The position numbers and the translations under genes are program-made. The notes under the pieces were generated by a model. That model ran no database searches, was not told where the DNA came from, and saw nothing but the letters and a program-made list of their open reading frames with translations. From positions 3,224,001 through 3,288,000 of the forward strand of contig OZ245030.1 in the NCBI GenBank assembly GCA_965223985.1: 64,000 nucleotides of DNA. Reading direction: 5' to 3'. Below, in pieces: positions 46,545-55,604 of the stretch. Source of the stretch: JAPPKS01 sp963667895 (GTDB lineage: Bacteria > Poribacteria > WGA-4E > PCPOR2b). How positions within the stretch are numbered: the first letter of the stretch is position 1; each line of letters starts with the position of its first letter.

Positions 46545-48725
46545 ATGCCCGTTGTTCTTCTTTTTAGCATAATTTTGCTTTGTCCGCTCGCAGCGTTTTC
46601 GATTTTTAGCCTGCTGTCGTTAACTGGGCGCAATTCCCCTCGCCAAGATCTCATCTCAACAGCGGCAATGCTTATTGCATTTGTCTGCGCTCTTCTGCTA
46701 TTTACTACTGCCAGTCCTGAAAAACCAGACCACCACACGCTCACATGGTTGCCGCTCGAAGAGGTCAACTTTTTGATGGGGTTTTACTTCGACAGTGTAA
46801 CAGCCGTTATGTTACTAGTCGTCACAATTGTCAGTAGCCTCGTGCATATCTTTTCGATCGGTTATATGCACGGAGATCCACGCTACCCTCGATTCTTCGC
46901 CTTTCTTTCGTTATTCTCTTTTTCGATGTTGTTCCTGGTTGTATCGGATAACTTGTTAGGCATCTATATTGGCTGGGAACTGGTCGGGCTATGTTCGTAT
47001 TTGCTGATTGGATTTTGGTTTGAAAAAGACTCGGCGGCAAATGCATGTAAAAAAGCTTTCCTGACAACCCGTGTGGGTGACGTTGGGATGTTCATCGGGA
47101 TGATGATGCTGTTCGCCAAATTCCGAACGCTAGCACTTTATGGAGAAGACGGAATTTTCGCACTTGCAGGACATTTGACGGGTGACTTGACCTGGCTTTC
47201 AATCGCTGGTGTGCTTATCTTCTGTGGTGCTGTTGGAAAATCCGCACAAGTTCCGCTGCACACATGGCTGCCGGATGCGATGGAAGGTCCCACGCCGGTG
47301 AGCGCATTAATTCACGCTGCAACGATGGTGGCTGCCGGTGTCTATCTCGCCGCACGTATGTTCCCGCTCCTAACGCCGGATTCATCGTTGGTTATTGCGT
47401 ATATCGGTGGAATCACAGCGTTATTAGCAGCAACAATTGCTATCGTTCGATTTGATATCAAGCGCGTGTTAGCTTATTCCACAATCAGCCAACTTGGCTA
47501 TATGATGTTGGCAATCGGTGCAGGTAGCTATGTCGCCGGGCTTTTTCACCTGACCACGCACGCATTCTTCAAAGCCCTGTTGTTCCTCGGATCGGGCAGT
47601 GTCATTCATGCGTTTCATGCCAGCCACCATTCTCACAACCACGACAATGAACATGGACATCCGCATGGATCGCAAGCGCCGTTCGCGAGTTTTGGAATTG
47701 ATCCGGCACAGGATATGCGTCACATGGGTGGATTAAGGCGCAAGATGCCTATTACTTTTGTGACGATGCTTATCGCAACGTTGTCAATTTCAGGTGTTCC
47801 TTATCTCTTCTCGGGATTCTGGAGTAAAGATGCAATTCTTGTTGAGGTACTCTACAGAGCGATGTCGTGGAACTCCGTTCACCATTACATATTGTTTTGC
47901 ACGGCAGCACTTGCTGCTGTATTTACCGCATTCTACATGTTTCGCCTGATTTTCATGACCTTTTTCGGTGAGCCACGCAATCGACAGATGTATGACCATG
48001 TCCATGAATCTCCGAAAGTTATGACGGTTCCGCTAATTATTTTGGCGATTCTCAGTTTTCCAATTGTCAACAAAGGGTTGTTTGAACACTATGTGAAAAC
48101 TCCGCAACAACCCCACGTTGGTTCGCCCAACCATGCGCAGGAAAATCAGATCCGAGGCGTCCTGTTCGCGCAGGCGGGGCTTTCAGATGCCCATGCTGCT
48201 GAAGAGGCTCTCCATCATAATGACGACCATGCTGCGGTAGAACATCACGATCCGACCCATGACAAGGCACATAATATTGTTGTACCCTTATCATTCGTTA
48301 TCGTCATACTGGGCGTTGGGCTATCCGCACTTTTCTATTACTGGAAAAAGATTTCCGCCGAAGCCATCGCGGCAAAATTCCGCCCAATCTATATTCTTTT
48401 CTGGAACAAATATTATTTTGATGAATTCTACAATGGTGCGATTGTTGTGTTGACCGTCGCAAGTTCAAGATTCCTTGGACTTTTCGATTTGCGCGTTATA
48501 GATGGCATTGTCAACGGCATCGCATTCACCGTGCGCGAGATGTTTTCTCGATTTATCGGCTGGTTCGACAACACCTTCGTTGATGGAATCGTCAATTGGG
48601 TGGCGCAGATTACCCTGTCAGTGGGAGGCAGAATCAGGCGAGTTCAAACGGGCATGATTCAAAACTACTTGCTGATTATCGTGGGAGGATTAGTGTTGTT
48701 GATTTTAATCTTCCGAATTTTATAA
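46545..48725 (+). CDS. nuoL: NADH-quinone oxidoreductase subunit L
   Basis: A 726-residue antiporter-like proton channel. The ATG at 46545 follows AGGAAGGGTGG; a longer frame from 46503 is less likely. The channel core is clear: WELVGLCSYLLIGFW, VGDVGMFIG and HTWLPDAMEGPTPVSALIHA. The C-terminal lateral helix extends to the end. Two loops are unusually rich in histidine, at about residues 355-385 (HASHHSHNHDNEHGHPHG) and 540-575 (HHNDDHAAVEHHDPTHDKAH), which could bind divalent metals. Function in proton pumping is otherwise standard. Confidence 0.96.
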   Translation: MPVVLLFSIILLCPLAAFSIFSLLSLTGRNSPRQDLISTAAMLIAFVCALLLFTTASPEKPDHHTLTWLPLEEVNFLMGFYFDSVTAVMLLVVTIVSSLVHIFSIGYMHGDPRYPRFFAFLSLFSFSMLFLVVSDNLLGIYIGWELVGLCSYLLIGFWFEKDSAANACKKAFLTTRVGDVGMFIGMMMLFAKFRTLALYGEDGIFALAGHLTGDLTWLSIAGVLIFCGAVGKSAQVPLHTWLPDAMEGPTPVSALIHAATMVAAGVYLAARMFPLLTPDSSLVIAYIGGITALLAATIAIVRFDIKRVLAYSTISQLGYMMLAIGAGSYVAGLFHLTTHAFFKALLFLGSGSVIHAFHASHHSHNHDNEHGHPHGSQAPFASFGIDPAQDMRHMGGLRRKMPITFVTMLIATLSISGVPYLFSGFWSKDAILVEVLYRAMSWNSVHHYILFCTAALAAVFTAFYMFRLIFMTFFGEPRNRQMYDHVHESPKVMTVPLIILAILSFPIVNKGLFEHYVKTPQQPHVGSPNHAQENQIRGVLFAQAGLSDAHAAEEALHHNDDHAAVEHHDPTHDKAHNIVVPLSFVIVILGVGLSALFYYWKKISAEAIAAKFRPIYILFWNKYYFDEFYNGAIVVLTVASSRFLGLFDLRVIDGIVNGIAFTVREMFSRFIGWFDNTFVDGIVNWVAQITLSVGGRIRRVQTGMIQNYLLIIVGGLVLLILIFRIL

Positions 48726-48915
48726 CGTTTTTGTTGTCATCGTTGTGCGATGGTCGGTGATTACGAATCACGCATGAAATTACACTTTCCGACTGGATAG
48801 CAAACAATCTAAGGCGAACAAATCGAATTTAGATGTATTTATCACGACAAACAAAGGTCAATGGACTGTAGCATATTAAACACATTAGGGACTTTTGACA
48901 GGAGGATTTCACCGG

Positions 48916-50400
48916 ATGTTCCTATCATTGATGATTTTTATACCGCTCGTGGGGATGGTTGTTGTTTTACTCATCCCACGGGATCAAGAAGAGTTGGCGA
49001 GGAAGGTGACGCTCGGTATTACGCTGATTCCCCTGCTTCTGGCGGTAATTCTTTTTATACAATATGATCGATCGGCTTCAGAACTTCAATTTGAGTTTGA
49101 AAGCGTGTGGATCAAAGCGTTCGATATTCACTACCATATCGGCATAAACGGCATCAGTGTTACCTTGCTACTCTTAACGGCGTTATTGGGACCAATCTGT
49201 GTGTTGGCGTCGTGGCGGAATATTGAAAAAGGGGTCAAAGCGTATCTCGCGCTGTTTCTGATGCTGGAGACGGGGATGATTGGCTTCTTTTGCGCTCAAG
49301 ACCTATTTCTGTTCTACGTTTTCTTCGAGGTGACGCTTCTGCCGATGTATTTCCTGATTGGGATCTGGGGCGGTCCCCGTCGGGAGTATGCTGCGATTAA
49401 GTTTTTCTTGTATACGCTCTTCGGTGGTGTTTTGATGCTGATTGCAATCATCGCTGTTTACATTAAAGGTGGAACTTTCGATATTCCGAAGCTGATTGAG
49501 CTTGCTAACCAAGAAGGACATCCACTCGCAGATCGCACTTTTCAAATTTGGGCTTTCTTAGGTTTCTTCATCGGGTTTGCGGTGAAAGTTCCCATCTTTC
49601 CCTTCCACACATGGCTACCTGACGCACACGTGGAGGCACCGACTGCAATTAGCGTCATCCTTGCAGGTGTTCTCCTGAAAATGGGCGCCTATGGGCTGTT
49701 TCTTATCAATTTTGCCATGTTGCCGAAAGGAATGGATCTTTTCTGCAACGGCGAGGGCAGGTGGGGGAGTGCCTTAGCAATCCTTGGCTTTGTTAACATT
49801 GTCTATGGTTCGCTGTGTGCATTAGCACAAAAGGATTTTAAGAAACTTGTCGCTTACTCCAGTATCGCGCACATGGGATTCGTCATTTTAGGACTTGCGG
49901 CGCGCAACGAAAGCGGATTGAACGGTGCAATTCTCCAGATGTTTAACCACGGTGTGATTAGCGCAATGTTGTTCCTCTTGGTGGGTGTAGTTTATGATCG
50001 CGCACATCATCGGGAAATCGGAGGTTTTGGTGGATTAGGAAGCCAGATGCCAATATATACAGGCATTACAACCGTTGCGTTTATGGCATCTCTGGGACTG
50101 CCCGGACTCAGCGGTTTTGTTGGCGAAGCGTTATCTTTGCTGGGTGCGTATAGCAAATTTCCAACGTTAACGATTCTCTCAACAATTGGAATCGTTGTTG
50201 GCGCTGCCTACTTCCTTTGGACATTGCAACGGGTTTTCTTGGGCCAACTTAATCCGAAATACGCGGATTTGCCCGAAATCAATCACCGTGAAATCGTAAC
50301 GCTCGTACCGCTAGGCATTTTAACAATTGTGCTTGGCATTTGGCCGTCTCTTGCCATTGATATGTTTAATCAGGCAGTTAAGGTTTTGATAGTGCCATAA
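48916..50400 (+). CDS. nuoM: NADH-quinone oxidoreductase subunit M
   Basis: A 494-residue antiporter-like subunit. The start at 48916 follows CAGGAGGATTT and removes seven residues of a longer frame. Core motifs are FYVFFEVTLLPMYFLIGIWG and FHTWLPDAHVEAPTAISVIL, with the later LVAYSSIAHMGFVILG. It has about 14 helices. A 190-base spacer from nuoL shows no gene. Confidence 0.97.
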   Translation: MFLSLMIFIPLVGMVVVLLIPRDQEELARKVTLGITLIPLLLAVILFIQYDRSASELQFEFESVWIKAFDIHYHIGINGISVTLLLLTALLGPICVLASWRNIEKGVKAYLALFLMLETGMIGFFCAQDLFLFYVFFEVTLLPMYFLIGIWGGPRREYAAIKFFLYTLFGGVLMLIAIIAVYIKGGTFDIPKLIELANQEGHPLADRTFQIWAFLGFFIGFAVKVPIFPFHTWLPDAHVEAPTAISVILAGVLLKMGAYGLFLINFAMLPKGMDLFCNGEGRWGSALAILGFVNIVYGSLCALAQKDFKKLVAYSSIAHMGFVILGLAARNESGLNGAILQMFNHGVISAMLFLLVGVVYDRAHHREIGGFGGLGSQMPIYTGITTVAFMASLGLPGLSGFVGEALSLLGAYSKFPTLTILSTIGIVVGAAYFLWTLQRVFLGQLNPKYADLPEINHREIVTLVPLGILTIVLGIWPSLAIDMFNQAVKVLIVP

Positions 50401-50438
50401 AAGGTTAGAAACTCTCGGGCGGTAGCGACCGGAGTCGG

Positions 50439-51926
50439 ATGGAGGCATATTTGGATTCATTGAACAACGTTCAAAGCATTCGTTATTTTATCCCTGAATT
50501 GATTTTAGTTGCATTTGCAGTAGGGGTAATCATATTCGATCTGCTGGGTCGACAGGAAAGCAACAAAAGGGCGGCGCATTTATCACTTGTGGGACTTGCT
50601 GTGACGCTCATTGCGATTCTCCTAGTCGGCGCCGTGGATCGCTCCCTTTTCCTTGGTATGATTCAGCTCGATAGTTTTGCGGTGTTCTTTAAGGTTATCA
50701 TCTTGATTACGACAGCCGTCACTATTCTGTTTTCGATGGGTTCTGAGGAACTCGATCCGCGAACAAGAGGTGAGTATTACGCACTTCTGCTAGCAGTCAC
50801 GCTGGGTATGTTTCTCATGGCGTCATCAACGCATCTGCTCATGATCTACCTCTCGATTGAAACCGTCAGCTTGGCATCATATATTTTAGCCGGCTTTTTA
50901 ACGCACAGCCCGCGTTCGAGTGAAGCGGCGTTCAAGTATATCATCTACGGCGCTGTTGCCTCAGGAACCATGCTATTCGGCATCTCACTAATATTTGGTC
51001 TGACGGGCACAGGAGATGTCATGCAGGTCAGCAATGCACTGGCAGAGATATTCAGTTCAGGAGGGGGCGATTATCAATTAGCGGTGTTGGTGTCGATTAT
51101 ATTTGTCCTTGCGGGCGTCGGTTACAAAATCGCTTCTGTTCCATTTCACATGTGGTCGCCCGATGTGTATGAGGGTGCACCGATTCCAATAACGGCGTTT
51201 CTGTCCGTTGCTTCCAAATCTGCCGGTTTTGCGCTGTTTATCCGTCTCTTTTATACGGGATTTCGCTCAACGAATGTCCTCGAATCCGTTGATTGGCCCT
51301 TGCTGTTAGCGGTTCTTGCCGCTTTAACCATGACCGTTGGAAATCTGGCAGCGCTTCCACAACAGAATGTCAAGCGCCTCCTTGCTTACTCAAGCATTGC
51401 GCACGGGGGGTACTTGCTTATGGGCGGCGTTCTATTGACTGCCGAGGGAATTCAGGCAATTCTTTTTTATCTAATCATTTATCTGTTCATGAATCTGGGT
51501 GCTTTCTTCGTTGTTATTCTCATCGCGGAACAGATTGGCAGTGAAACCATAGACGGGTACCGTGGGCTTGTTACCCGGGCGCCCTTGGTCGCGATATCCA
51601 TGGGGATTTTCCTCTTTTCTTTGACGGGTATTCCGCCACTTTCAGGATTTATTGGCAAATGGCTACTATTTAAAGCGGTACTCACAAAAGAATTCTACTG
51701 GTTGGCGATTATTGGCTTGCTTAACAGTGTTGTATCTCTGTATTATTATGTGCGAATCGTCAAAGCGATGTTTCTGGACACCTCGGACGAACCCAACCCC
51801 GTCTCCTTTTCAATCGGCAATCGTGCCTTGCTTGTGGTTTTTGTTGTTCCGACTATCGTGTTAGGGCTTTACTGGGGGCCTGTCTATGAACTGTCTAAGG
51901 CGTCACTCGGAAAAATTCTGGGCTAA
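50439..51926 (+). CDS. nuoN: NADH-quinone oxidoreductase subunit N
   Basis: A 495-residue antiporter-like subunit that ends the complex I operon. Motifs include LMIYLSIETVSLASYILAGF, FHMWSPDVYEGAPIPITAFL and LLAYSSIAHGGYLLMG, with about 14 helices. It begins 38 bases after nuoM. No terminator is seen immediately after it; the tRNA promoter starts four bases beyond the stop codon, so read-through into the tRNAs is possible. Confidence 0.97.
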   Translation: MEAYLDSLNNVQSIRYFIPELILVAFAVGVIIFDLLGRQESNKRAAHLSLVGLAVTLIAILLVGAVDRSLFLGMIQLDSFAVFFKVIILITTAVTILFSMGSEELDPRTRGEYYALLLAVTLGMFLMASSTHLLMIYLSIETVSLASYILAGFLTHSPRSSEAAFKYIIYGAVASGTMLFGISLIFGLTGTGDVMQVSNALAEIFSSGGGDYQLAVLVSIIFVLAGVGYKIASVPFHMWSPDVYEGAPIPITAFLSVASKSAGFALFIRLFYTGFRSTNVLESVDWPLLLAVLAALTMTVGNLAALPQQNVKRLLAYSSIAHGGYLLMGGVLLTAEGIQAILFYLIIYLFMNLGAFFVVILIAEQIGSETIDGYRGLVTRAPLVAISMGIFLFSLTGIPPLSGFIGKWLLFKAVLTKEFYWLAIIGLLNSVVSLYYYVRIVKAMFLDTSDEPNPVSFSIGNRALLVVFVVPTIVLGLYWGPVYELSKASLGKILG

Positions 51927-51929
51927 ACC

Positions 51930-51958
51930 TTGACAAAAAACGGAGTTCCTGTTATAAT
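51930..51958 (+). promoter_or_regulatory. Perfect sigma-70 consensus promoter of the tRNA pair
   Basis: TTGACA (51930-51935), 17 bases, TATAAT (51953-51958), ending 12 bases before the first tRNA. Both boxes and the spacing are exact, as expected for a stable-RNA promoter. Confidence 0.92.
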
Positions 51959-51970
51959 TCAAGCTGGCTT

Positions 51971-52044
51971 TGCCGGGTCGTCTAATGGTAGGACGCATGG
52001 CTCTGGACCATGTTGCGAGGGTTCGAGTCCTTCCCCGGCAGCCA
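51971..52044 (+). tRNA. tRNA-Gln (anticodon CTG)
   Basis: A 74-base cloverleaf with acceptor stem TGCCGGG/CCCGGCA, T-loop GGTTCGAGTCC and anticodon loop CTCTGGA, giving anticodon CTG for the codon CAG. The discriminator is G and the CCA end is encoded (52042-52044). Confidence 0.93.
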
Positions 52045-52054
52045 ATTCTTTCAC

Positions 52055-52126
52055 GGCGCTATCGTCTAGGGGCTAGGACGGGTGGTTCTCAGCCATCAAA
52101 CCGGGGTTCGATTCCCCGTAGCGCTA
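52055..52126 (+). tRNA. tRNA-Glu (anticodon CTC)
   Basis: A 72-base cloverleaf with acceptor GGCGCTA/TAGCGCT (first pair G-U), T-loop GGTTCGATTCC and anticodon loop TTCTCAG, giving anticodon CTC for GAG. The discriminator is A and CCA is not encoded, in contrast to the neighbouring tRNA. Confidence 0.92.
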
Positions 52127-52152
52127 TCCCCGCAAGATGTGTTTGAATACCC

Positions 52153-52215
52153 AAAGCCGCATTCGGATGGACGTTTCTCCGCACAATGAATGAGTCCACC
52201 GATTGCGGCTTTTTT
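52153..52215 (+). terminator. Rho-independent terminator of the tRNA operon
   Basis: A 14-base stem with one mismatch (aaagccgcattcgg at 52153-52166 with ccgattgcggcttt ending at 52212) around a loop of about 32 bases, followed by a T run to 52215. Confidence 0.75.
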
Positions 52216-52685
52216 GCGTTGGCGGCTACCATACCTTCACAAATGCCTATACTAGGTTGCATCTCTTCTAGCATTCCCTCCGAAAACTAGACCTACGATG
52301 ATTTCCGACTGGCAAAACGATCGTTATCTGGGTGAAATCACATCATCTGCAATTCGTGGCCCGCGAGCCCTGTGAGCGGGCTTGTGCAATCTCACTTATG
52401 TCAAACGAAAGTAGGTTGCATCTTGTATAATCTGATGCGTTGTGATATTCTTTGCCCATGTTAGATTGAAGCGGTCCAGCCATCAAACAGTAGACAGAAG
52501 ACGAGTCTATACGGAACAGGAGGCGTTAGACCTAGAGCAAATAGAGCAAGACGCTGCTATGAATAGCATCGCAGACAATATCACCATCGCGAATCGGCAA
52601 AACTTCAAACCGACCACTACTCACGATGATTCTGATAGCAAAGTAAGATACTTGACAACTCCATTCCACAATAAGGAGTCTTAAT
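52216..52685. other. Spacer between tRNAs and the broken lipoprotein gene
   Basis: About 470 bases without a convincing gene. An 80-codon frame at 52442-52684 opens with GTG without a good ribosome site and has no recognisable character. A GC-rich hairpin (gcccgc...gcgggc) lies near 52362-52383. Confidence 0.4.
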
Positions 52686-53036
52686 ATGAAAGCTCTTGTA
52701 ATCTTCACTATTTGCCTGTGCTTATTGAGTTGCCAAGTCGACAAGCCGCGAGTAAGTTTGGGCAAGCGCGTTGATAACCTTGAGGAGTAAGTCACAGAGC
52801 TAAAGAAGAAAGTTGCGATAATTGAACTGAAACTGTCTGTTTCGAAAGCCAACCGCATCGCCATGATTGAAGCCTTGAATAAGAATGGCTATGATGGCGA
52901 GGGTTGGGCTGCTAAAGTCGACGCGTTCTTTAATGGACTTACTGAGGAACAACGGAAGGAGTTTGTTAAAGTACCGTTGGAAGACTCCGCAGATTTGATG
53001 CGTAGGTACGGACTTATTTTCCCTTTGGAACAGTGA
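52686..53036 (+). pseudogene. Small lipoprotein gene interrupted by a TAA stop
   Basis: An AAGGAG site precedes an ATG that opens MKALVIFTICLCLLSCQVDK, a lipoprotein signal with lipobox LLSC (Cys16). After 34 codons the frame meets TAA at 52788-52790, but the same frame then continues without stops for 81 codons (VTELKKKVAIIELKL at first, then IALNKNGYDG-like helical sequence) to TGA at 53034. The join NLEE-stop-VTELKKKV looks like one continuous amphipathic helix, so a single base change, such as AAA to TAA, probably broke the gene. Suppression or a 34-residue product is less likely. It lies 33 bases before recQ. Confidence 0.7.
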
Positions 53037-53069
53037 GTAACCATATAACAAAGGAGGGAATAGTATCGC

Positions 53070-55040
53070 ATGGAACGTATTCAACAACTACTCACCGGGA
53101 CATTTGGCTTCGACCATTTTCTGCCAGGGCAAGCAGAAGTCATCGAACATCTACTTTCAGGACGTTCGGCCTTGGCGATCTTTCCGACAGGCGGTGGTAA
53201 ATCGCTTTGCTACCAGTTGCCAGCACTCACCTTCGACGGCGTAACAATCGTTATTTCGCCGCTGATTGCATTGATGAAAGATCAGATCGATGTCCTCAAA
53301 ATCCGAGGTGTTCCAGCCGAGCGGCTCGATTCAACCCTATCGGCAGATGAAACTCGGTCTGTCATGTTAGCTCTACGGTCTGGGGAATTGCGTCTCCTGT
53401 ATGTGGCACCAGAGCGATTTAACAACGAACGCTTTTTGCAAGCAATTATGCACACGAAGGTATCGATGTTCGCTGTTGACGAGGCACACTGCATCTCGGA
53501 GTGGGGCCACAACTTCCGACCGGATTACCTGAAACTTGCTCGCTTTGCGCGGGCATGCCGTGCAGAGCGGTTGTTTGCATTGACAGCGACAGCGGATCCC
53601 AAGGTGGCTGAAGACATCTGTGAGGGATTCAGTATATCCGGCGAATGTGTAGTTCGTACCGGTTTTTACCGAAAAAACCTCACAGTGTTGACAACACCTA
53701 TCACTGCTCCTGATCGCGATAAGGCTTTGCTAGGAAGACTAAAGGGGCATCCCGCGGGCCCCACAATTGTCTACGTCACATTACAAAAGACGGCAGAGCA
53801 AGTAGCAGTGTATCTCGCCTCGGCGGGACTGCCGGCACAAGCCTATCATGCTGGGATAAAAAATGAGGAGCGGACTGAAGTGCAAGATTGGTTCATGGAC
53901 TCCGAGGATGGAATCGTGGTGGCGACCATAGCTTTCGGCATGGGAATCGACAAGTCAAACATCCGTTACATTTATCACTATAATCTGCCGAAGAGTCTTG
54001 AGAATTTCGCGCAGGAGATTGGGCGTGCCGGACGGGACGGGGAGATTTCGATCTGTGAGATGTTTGTCTGCTTCGATGATGTTTGCACACTTGAAAACTT
54101 TGCCTATGGGGACACCCCGAGCCGAAACGCAATTCGGGATTTAGTCAAGGAGATTTTTTCCTTTTCCGGCCAGTTCGACCTGAGTCTTTATGAACTATGG
54201 GGTCGTCATGACATTCGTCAATTAGTGGTACGGACATTGTTAGTGCGAATGGAACTTAATGGTTATCTACAGGAACTGACCCCGTTTTACAGCCGCTACC
54301 GATTTCAGCCTCTTGCCTCGTCGTCCGAAATATTATCGAAGTTTGAAGACGAACGTCGCCAATTCCTGATGGCAGTTTTCAAACAAGCCCACAAAGCCAA
54401 GACTTGGTTTCACATCGATCTTGATGAAGCAGCAGAAGCGATTGATTGCCCCCGCGATCGAATAGTGCGAGCTTTAGACTACCTCGCCGAGCAGGGGCTG
54501 TTGGAAGTGAGAGTCGAAGGGGTTCGCAATCGCTTTTCGATCCTTCGGCGACCCGACGACCTCAATCGATTAACCGATGTGCTGTTTCAAAACGCACTTG
54601 AACTTGAGGGGCGTGAGATCGAACGTATTGGACAGGTCATTGAGTTAGGATCGCACGATGGATGTCAAGTGGCGTACCTAGCAGCCCACTTCGGTGAAAA
54701 ACTCTCCCGCCTCTGTGGACATTGTGCTTGGTGCTTGAATGGTCCCCAGCCTGCGAGACTTCTACCCGCGGAACCGGAAACAATTGATGAAGGACTTTGG
54801 AAGCAACTCCTTGATGTCTGGCAAGTTCAGGATGAGCCGACCGATGACGCTCGGACATTAGCCCGCTTCGCGTGTGGTATTACCTCGCCCCGATTGACGC
54901 GGACTAGCTTGTCAAAACATCCGCTTTTTGGCTGCCTTGCCCACATCCGGTTTGAGGCGGTCCATATACGGGCCCAAACGGTAGAACAAGATCTGAGTCT
55001 GCAAGCTACAATTGGAGCTCACAATGAAACCTATCACTAA
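53070..55040 (+). CDS. recQ: RecQ-family ATP-dependent DNA helicase
   Basis: A 656-residue 3'-5' DNA helicase. AAGGAGGG precedes the ATG. The helicase core has motif 0 (FLPGQAEVIEHLL), Walker A (FPTGGGKSLCYQ), DEAHCISEWGHNFRPDY, and motif VI AQEIGRAGRDG. The zinc quartet Cys532, Cys549, Cys552 and Cys555 has the same 16-2-2 spacing as E. coli RecQ (Cys380, 397, 400, 403), but lies about 150 residues further along, after a segment that looks like a winged-helix (ELWGRHDIRQLVVRTLLVRM to about residue 500). The final 90 residues are not a clear HRDC domain. The helicase role is firm; the domain order is atypical. Confidence 0.88.
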   Translation: MERIQQLLTGTFGFDHFLPGQAEVIEHLLSGRSALAIFPTGGGKSLCYQLPALTFDGVTIVISPLIALMKDQIDVLKIRGVPAERLDSTLSADETRSVMLALRSGELRLLYVAPERFNNERFLQAIMHTKVSMFAVDEAHCISEWGHNFRPDYLKLARFARACRAERLFALTATADPKVAEDICEGFSISGECVVRTGFYRKNLTVLTTPITAPDRDKALLGRLKGHPAGPTIVYVTLQKTAEQVAVYLASAGLPAQAYHAGIKNEERTEVQDWFMDSEDGIVVATIAFGMGIDKSNIRYIYHYNLPKSLENFAQEIGRAGRDGEISICEMFVCFDDVCTLENFAYGDTPSRNAIRDLVKEIFSFSGQFDLSLYELWGRHDIRQLVVRTLLVRMELNGYLQELTPFYSRYRFQPLASSSEILSKFEDERRQFLMAVFKQAHKAKTWFHIDLDEAAEAIDCPRDRIVRALDYLAEQGLLEVRVEGVRNRFSILRRPDDLNRLTDVLFQNALELEGREIERIGQVIELGSHDGCQVAYLAAHFGEKLSRLCGHCAWCLNGPQPARLLPAEPETIDEGLWKQLLDVWQVQDEPTDDARTLARFACGITSPRLTRTSLSKHPLFGCLAHIRFEAVHIRAQTVEQDLSLQATIGAHNETYH

Positions 55041-55604
55041 ATCCATCACCCCCTATTTGTTCGTGATAATTTGCGTCGAGCATGCAGGTAGACTAGCGCA
55101 GATGATGCCAATCCGAATCCAGATGTGAACTGCAAGGGCGATAATGTCCCCCCGCCGAATCTCGCCGTGAACAAGTCGAGTTGATACATGATTACACACA
55201 CTTTCCCAAAACGAACACTCCTGCAGGGCTTTCGGTTCTGAATTGCGGTCAAGACGCCAAAGGCGAGACAGACTGCTTCGATTCATCAGTGCGTTCTTTC
55301 CAATATCTGAAAAAGGCGACAATCCCCACGCCAACCTGTTATGGTTATTGCGGTGTATAACTTACGTCTTGTTGTTTATCACCTATCAAAACTCGGGCTA
55401 TTGATGAGCGAGTGTTTTCAATTCGACGACAAAGACTTATTCGCTGATTTGGGTGACAAAGTGGGTGAGTTGTCAGGCGTGAGCGGGGTGGTGTCTTTCT
55501 GTCTTTTTCATGCTGCCTCTGTGACGGGGTGATACCTCCAAGACGCTTGATGAAAAGGGATTCTCACACAGCTAATGGCTCCAACCCCGCCAATTCTTAT
55601 CCCT
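55041..55604. other. Convergent spacer without recognised gene
   Basis: About 560 bases between recQ (plus) and the ELM1-like gene (minus). Frames of 60-90 codons on both strands have poor ribosome sites and no recognisable motif. No clear terminator found. Confidence 0.4.

Noticed and set aside
52442..52684. An 80-codon frame ending directly before the broken lipoprotein gene
   Set aside because: Only a GTG start without a ribosome site. The sequence looks random, so it was left as spacer.
55053..55334. A 93-codon minus-strand frame after recQ
   Set aside because: Composition is not protein-like and no ribosome site is present. A transposase remnant was considered but no motif supports it.
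55341..55532. A 63-codon plus-strand frame after recQ
   Set aside because: No ribosome site and no recognisable feature.
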